Positions 13,699-15,593 of a DNA stretch of 15,593 nt are shown one piece after another. The stretch is from assembly GCA_046294495.1 (NCBI GenBank), contig JBKBKV010000042.1:1-15593 (forward strand), given 5' to 3'. The DNA comes from HRBIN23 sp046294495. GTDB lineage: Bacteria; Chloroflexota; Dehalococcoidia; Lucifugimonadales; HRBIN23. The first letter of the stretch is position 1; each line of letters opens with the position of its first letter. The notes below the pieces were generated by a model. It saw only the letters and a list, made by a program, of their open reading frames with translations, made no database searches and was not told the origin of the DNA. The position numbers and the translations under genes were made by a program.

Positions 13699-15593
13699 CT
13701 ACAGCCCCTGCAAGGCAAGGGTCTGCGCCCAGCGGGGACGCGGCCAGCGCGCGAACTCCCAGGTGATGCCCCCTACCCGAAAGCGCTCCCCGGCCAGCCC
13801 AAGCCGGCTGTCCTCAACAGCCACGATGTCCTCTATCTCCTGGGCGCAGTTGGGACGCACCACCAGGGCGGCCACATCGGCCTCCTGTTGCAACCGGGCT
13901 ATTTCCCGCTGGGCACGCTCCCTGGCTGAAGAGGCCGAGGCCTCGTTCAAGTCGTGCAGCTGGCGCAGGCGCTCCCCTAAAGCCCACAGGTCGTCCCACG
14001 CCAAGGCCTCCTGGACGCCCTGTGCCCATAGCACCTGGACGCGATTGGCAGTGAGGGCCTGCCGGCCCCGGCGCCCTTCCAGGATGGGGTGCAACGCCCC
14101 GTAAGTATACTCGGTAGGCGCATCCGGCCTACGCTCTCTAAGAAGACCCTGGCTCCCCCGAAAGATAAGGCGGTCGGCCAGGGGGGCCAGCAATCGGCGC
14201 ACCCCCTCTGCCGCCGATACGCCTGGGGGAAGGGTGAAGGATGGCTTGCGCTGGGCCGAAAGGGTGCTGGCTTGGGAGGTGTCCAGGGTAAGGCCCACCC
14301 GCCGAAGCACAAAGGCGAGGATGTCTCGCACTGATGCGCTCCCCCCTTTCCAGGAGAACTGCCTCCGAGCGCGCCAGCCCTCCAGCAGGCCCCAGGCATC
14401 CCGCACCTCCAGGCGGAGAAGGCGCATCCCTCCCTGCAATAGGTGCTCCCACCCCTCCACCCACCCCACCAGGCGTAGGAGCACCTCCTCCCCCGCTGAG
14501 GTGCGATAGCCCAGGGCGCAGAGCACCTCCCACCCTAACCCCAGGGCGTTGTAGGCCCCCTGCTCGTTGTGTAGGAGGAGCATCCCCTCCCCACGGAAAG
14601 GCCCCTCCTCCCAGCGCAGGGCCAGGAGGTCGGGGGTCGCGTCCAGAGAGACAAGGAACAGATCCCCCACCCATACCACGGAAGGGGTGGTGAGGAACAG
14701 GCGTCCACCTCCCGCCGCCAGGGCAGCACCGTAGGGGGCCGGTAAGTCCACTGCCATCGGCTCTCGCCACAGGGCATCACCGAAGGCGGTCCCCCGTAGG
14801 GTGGCTATCCCGTGGAGGGCCAGGGCACCGTCCAGGTCCTCTACAAAGGTCATACGGTAAGCGTCGGAGAGGGGGTCAGACACGGCTAACGAGGGGTAGC
14901 GGTAGAGAAGGCCACTCCCTGCCCTGGCCCGTAGCAACTCCGTTACTGGCCCCCATGTCTTGACGGGGTAGGCTCCCCCATCCCCGTAGGTGCGTGTCCA
15001 GAGGACAGCGTCCTGAGAGGAGGCCTCCCGCCCCGCCACGGCCAGGTGCCAGTCGGCCCAGTAGGTAACCCCCAGGCCCAAAACATCCAAGGTAGTAAAC
15101 CCCCACAAAGATGGGGCGCTCCAGGCGCCCCCACTGCGGGTAGACACATATACTCCCTGGGGCAGGGTATAGAAGAGGGCAGGGACACCCGCGGAGTTGT
15201 AGGCACAGGCCAGGTGGCCCACCACGCTACCCTCCGGGGACACCGCGACGGTTTGGCGTGGCCCCCAGGTGGCACCGTAGTCGCCACTCTCCCGAGTGTA
15301 GATGGTGCGCCCATCGGCCATGTCCACGAAGCAGAGCAGGGCAGAAGCGCCGTGCGTAGCCAGGGCGATGCCGCAGACGATGCTGGCAGTGTCCACCTGC
15401 GTCCACTGGGAGAAGTCGGAACCTGGCCCTGGAGACGGGACGCGCTGGACGAGGAGGCGCCCTGTATAAGGCTCGGCACGCGCCCGAAGGAGTGCCCCAT
15501 CCCCTGCCACAGCAGTTGCATGGAAGAATGGTGGCTCGCTCCCCTGATAGAGGGCGTGCCAGCGTGGCCGGATGGCCCCTGCCAAAGTATCCT
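13699..15593 (-). CDS. Phage-tail hub-like protein with sialidase-type N-terminal half (5' end beyond window)
   Basis: The frame stays open to the right edge, so the true start is outside. A TTG at 15585 is the first possible start inside, giving 628 residues, and the numbering here uses it. The N-terminal half (about 1-310) is strand-rich with one clear Asp-box, SGDYGATW at 100-107, as in sialidase-type beta-propellers. The C-terminal half (about 330-628) reads like a tail baseplate hub: HNEQGAYNALG (339-349), PGYRTSAGEE-type strand (here LGYRTSAGEE), WVEGWEH, RDAWGLLEGWRARRQFSW (395-412), a helix VRDILAFVLRRVGL (419-432) and YTYGALHPILEGR (493-505). A helical, Glu/Arg-rich stretch near 530-570 precedes the end. 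The propeller may bind glycans at the tail tip; hydrolase activity cannot be claimed. It is intact as far as visible. Confidence 0.65.
   Translation of the reverse strand, partial: DTLAGAIRPRWHALYQGSEPPFFHATAVAGDGALLRARAEPYTGRLLVQRVPSPGPGSDFSQWTQVDTASIVCGIALATHGASALLCFVDMADGRTIYTRESGDYGATWGPRQTVAVSPEGSVVGHLACAYNSAGVPALFYTLPQGVYVSTRSGGAWSAPSLWGFTTLDVLGLGVTYWADWHLAVAGREASSQDAVLWTRTYGDGGAYPVKTWGPVTELLRARAGSGLLYRYPSLAVSDPLSDAYRMTFVEDLDGALALHGIATLRGTAFGDALWREPMAVDLPAPYGAALAAGGGRLFLTTPSVVWVGDLFLVSLDATPDLLALRWEEGPFRGEGMLLLHNEQGAYNALGLGWEVLCALGYRTSAGEEVLLRLVGWVEGWEHLLQGGMRLLRLEVRDAWGLLEGWRARRQFSWKGGSASVRDILAFVLRRVGLTLDTSQASTLSAQRKPSFTLPPGVSAAEGVRRLLAPLADRLIFRGSQGLLRERRPDAPTEYTYGALHPILEGRRGRQALTANRVQVLWAQGVQEALAWDDLWALGERLRQLHDLNEASASSARERAQREIARLQQEADVAALVVRPNCAQEIEDIVAVEDSRLGLAGERFRVGGITWEFARWPRPRWAQTLALQGL

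Noticed and set aside
13699..15593. Calling the large right-edge protein a sialidase enzyme
   Set aside because: Only one clear Asp-box is visible, no catalytic arginine triad or Tyr/Glu pair can be assigned, and the C-terminal half looks structural.

Overview
The window is GC-rich bacterial chromosome, densely packed with genes on both strands. No gene gives a firm taxonomic placement. A Chloroflexota bacterium is my best inference, from a 640-residue GyrB, an ArsA-type ATPase with an HSP20-like tail, LiaF-like proteins, small heme-copper-oxidase-like membrane proteins and a tail-hub protein of a style I associate with that phylum. No rRNA, tRNA, insertion sequence or CRISPR array was seen, and no gene-free stretch exceeds 300 bases.

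Left part (1-2010, minus strand): methionyl-tRNA formyltransferase (fmt), followed by a class V PLP aminotransferase that runs off the left edge. A 160-bp divergent spacer separates fmt from a plus-strand series (2171-6712). That series is uvrA, a 60-residue two-helix membrane protein, a LiaF-like envelope-stress protein, and two related four-helix membrane proteins. Gaps in this series are 16, 4, 15 and 1 nt, so it is probably one transcription unit.

Middle (6709-8000): a protoglobin gene on the minus strand, very like the methanogen protoglobin as I remember it, diverges from a plus-strand regulator made of two fused HxlR-type winged-helix domains. They share a 107-bp spacer with several inverted repeats. 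The protoglobin end overlaps the four-helix membrane gene by 4 bp, and the regulator end overlaps purM by 17 bp. This gas- or redox-responsive looking pair is the most attractive candidate for something little described.

Right part (7984-13391, minus strand): a likely operon reading membrane protein, gyrB, ArsA/Get3-like ATPase, 84-residue protein of unknown function, purM. The last four genes are joined by gaps of 10, 10 and 0 nt with ribosome-binding sites overlapping the stop codon upstream. The membrane-protein gene has an extended -10 promoter positioned so that its GTG would sit at the transcription start, implying a leaderless message.

Right edge (13469-15593, minus strand): a large protein joining a sialidase-like Asp-box N-terminal half to a tail-hub-like C-terminal half, incomplete at its N-terminus, and a 72-residue protein that looks like a small tail or baseplate OB-fold protein. 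Together they suggest the end of a phage-tail-like gene block beside housekeeping genes.
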